Below, in pieces: positions 43,086 to 44,613 of a stretch of 44,613 nt of DNA (within the stretch, counting starts at the first letter, position 1; every line of letters begins with the position of its first letter). Both the position numbers and the translations under genes were made by a program. The notes beneath the pieces were generated by a model. It was not told the origin of the DNA and made no database searches. It worked only from the letters and a program-made list of their open reading frames with translations. The DNA is from an uncultured Methylococcaceae bacterium. GTDB lineage: Bacteria > Pseudomonadota > Gammaproteobacteria > Methylococcales > Methylococcaceae. Location: positions 1 through 44,613 of the forward strand of contig CAIOOA010000179.1 of NCBI GenBank assembly GCA_903859815.1, read 5' to 3'.

Positions 43086-44381
43086 TCATTTTGGACTATT
43101 GCGGATTACGGAGCCTTTGAAGCCATAATAGATTATATAGAGATAGCAAGTTGCCGACAATGCAAAAGCCTTTTGTATCCCATAAGTATCTGCAATAATA
43201 CCTTGCATCAGGGGTATTATTGCCCCGCCAATAATAGCCATAATGAGGATGCTCGATCCTTGGCTTGTCAGTCTTCCGAGTCCGTTTATTCCTAACGTGA
43301 AAATGGTTGGAAACATGATTGAATTAAACAATCCCACACTTAAAATCGCCCACATCGCCACCTGTCCTTTGGTGAAGACTGCCATGACAACGAGGCTAAA
43401 GGCAATCAACGCGAACACGCCAAGCAATTTCCCGGGGTTTATTTTTTGCAACAAAGCAGAGCCTATAAAACGTCCTACCATTGCACCCCCCCAGTAATAG
43501 GAAACATAGCTAGCCGCTTGGCTTTGGCTTAATCCAGCAATATCAGGTTGCCCAAAAAAACTAATCAGCAGGCTCCCAATCGATACTTCGGCACCGACAT
43601 AGACGAATATGCCAATCGCGCCAAGCGAGAGATTGGAATGCTTCAAGGCATCAGACAATTTGCCGGGTTTATGCTCATGGTCCTCAACCTCTGAAATCAC
43701 AGGCAGCTTCATCAGTGCCATGATTCCGGCAAACATCACCAATGCAGCGGCCAAACCCAGATAGGGGATTTGCACGGAGGCTGCTTCTTGTAAACGATAA
43801 GCTTGCAATTGTTCGGGCGAAAACGTTTGAGTAATGTCGCTTCCGACCATTGTTGCGGTCAGAATGAATAACCCGCCAAAGTAAGGAGCGATGGTCGTGC
43901 CTAGCGAATTAAATGCTTGGGTAAGATTCAATCGGCTAGAAGCTGTTTCGGGATTTCCAAGCACTGCAACGTAAGGATTTGCCGCGACTTGCAACAGTGT
44001 GATGCCTGAGGCTAGGATAAATAACGCCATCAAAAACAGGGGGTAAGATGTCGTGCTTGCGGCAGGGTAAAACAAGGCGGCTCCGAGTCCCGCCGTCAGC
44101 AATCCAATGACAATGCCCCGCTTATATCCAAGTACGGCAATAATCTTTCCAGAAGGCAGTGACATCAGAAAATACGCCCCGAAGAACGTGAACTGGATAA
44201 GCATGGCCTGTGTATAAGTAAGATCGAAAACCCCTTTCAAATGCGGAATAAGAATATCATTGAGGGAGGTTAAGAATCCCCAAACGAAAAATAGCATAGT
44301 GACTGTTGCAAACGGAATATTATAGTTTGTAGTTTGCAATGACTTATTGATTGCAGTGTTGCTGCCGTTATTTTTCGCCAT
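43086..44381 (-). CDS. FucP-family sugar:H+ symporter (glucose/galactose transporter type)
   Basis: The 431-residue MFS protein has twelve helices. VTMLFFVWGFLTSLNDILIPHLKGVFDL in the first helices, SLPSGKIIAVLGYKRGI after the second, and QVAANPYVAVLGNPETASSRLNLTQAFNSLG in the middle are hallmarks of the FucP/GluP group. Relatives of this type (GlcP, GluP) move glucose or galactose, and others fucose. A galactose or glucose role fits the neighbouring galTK, GH36 and GH3 genes, although it is on the opposite strand from GH36. The initial hydrophilic tail (MAKNNGSNTAINKSLQTT) is cytoplasmic. Upstream (44382-44613) there is no gene, only the REP copy. Confidence 0.92.
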   Translation of the reverse strand: MAKNNGSNTAINKSLQTTNYNIPFATVTMLFFVWGFLTSLNDILIPHLKGVFDLTYTQAMLIQFTFFGAYFLMSLPSGKIIAVLGYKRGIVIGLLTAGLGAALFYPAASTTSYPLFLMALFILASGITLLQVAANPYVAVLGNPETASSRLNLTQAFNSLGTTIAPYFGGLFILTATMVGSDITQTFSPEQLQAYRLQEAASVQIPYLGLAAALVMFAGIMALMKLPVISEVEDHEHKPGKLSDALKHSNLSLGAIGIFVYVGAEVSIGSLLISFFGQPDIAGLSQSQAASYVSYYWGGAMVGRFIGSALLQKINPGKLLGVFALIAFSLVVMAVFTKGQVAMWAILSVGLFNSIMFPTIFTLGINGLGRLTSQGSSILIMAIIGGAIIPLMQGIIADTYGIQKAFALSATCYLYIIYYGFKGSVIRNSPK

Positions 44382-44506
44382 GATTTGAGGTAATTGTTAT
44401 TTGACTAGAATTAAGTGGGTATTCTACAGGCTCTAGCAAAAAATAAACATACACCTAGGATTGGAGCGGCAATTCTCATTATGAGGCAAAGCGTTGATGT
44501 ATAACC

Positions 44507-44534
44507 CGTCATTCCTGCCGGGAAGCAGGAATCC
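44507..44534. repeat. REP-like hairpin element, right copy (unoccupied)
   Basis: Exact reverse complement of 326-353, with the same hairpin. Here the sequence runs on past GGAATCC into AGTCACAGG with no intron, so it shows what the left copy's target site would look like when empty. Confidence 0.85.
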
Positions 44535-44613
44535 AGTCACAGGGACGTGAAACTAGGATTTGCCAGTCATGTTTAATCAGACACTTATGCACCGACAAGT
44601 TACCATCCATGGC

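Overview
The window reads as chromosome from a gammaproteobacterium, most plausibly a methanotroph or other methylotroph of the Methylococcales type. That placement is an inference. It rests on a malyl-CoA lyase / malate thiokinase operon (serine-cycle enzymes), a phosphoketolase plus acetate kinase pair, two bacteriohemerythrins, a PEP-CTERM protein and a coiled-coil outer-membrane barrel, next to housekeeping genes (ffh, parC). No methane or methanol oxidation gene lies in the window, and no rRNA, tRNA, CRISPR array or complete prophage was seen.

Layout. 1-325 is the 5' end of a group II intron on the minus strand, inserted directly behind a REP-like hairpin (326-353) whose exact copy lies at the other end of the window (44507-44534). 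421-4725 (minus) holds a cysteine-less SUMF1-domain gene, a sulfotransferase, ffh and a proline iminopeptidase; 4960-5925 is an outer-membrane barrel gene with a strong terminator. 6246-9276 (plus) is a tightly overlapping mcl-mtkA-mtkB operon. 9309-17488 (minus) holds a flavoprotein, a VF530-family gene, an AT-rich PIN-like gene, parC, two hemerythrin genes, and a polysaccharide co-polymerase (Wzz/GumC type) fused to a degenerate tyrosine-recombinase-like domain. Divergent from the last is a secreted four-cysteine protein and a GH17-GT2 beta-glucan synthase (17740-21111).

21192-28297 (minus) is a HdeD-like membrane protein, an Old Yellow Enzyme, ackA, xfp and an APC amino-acid permease. 28490-44381 is a carbohydrate island: GH3 glycosidase with PA14 insert, PEP-CTERM protein, galT-galK, a three-gene set of lipid-linked-sugar type membrane glycosyltransferases, GH36 alpha-galactosidase, a membrane GH17 glycosidase, a small membrane protein and a FucP-type sugar symporter.

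How it fits together. Mtk and Mcl convert malate to malyl-CoA and then to glyoxylate plus acetyl-CoA; Xfp makes acetyl phosphate from xylulose-5-P or fructose-6-P and AckA converts it to acetate and ATP, so both routes lead C1-derived carbon to C2 units. The GH17-GT2 synthase, the second GH17 protein and the co-polymerase suggest surface or periplasmic beta-glucan production. The galTK, GH36, GH3 and transporter genes suggest uptake and breakdown, or remodelling, of galactosides and glucosides, which is unusual for an obligate C1 user. The most novel object is the Wzz/GumC-type protein at 15398-17488, whose cytoplasmic end carries an integrase-like fold where related proteins have a tyrosine kinase.
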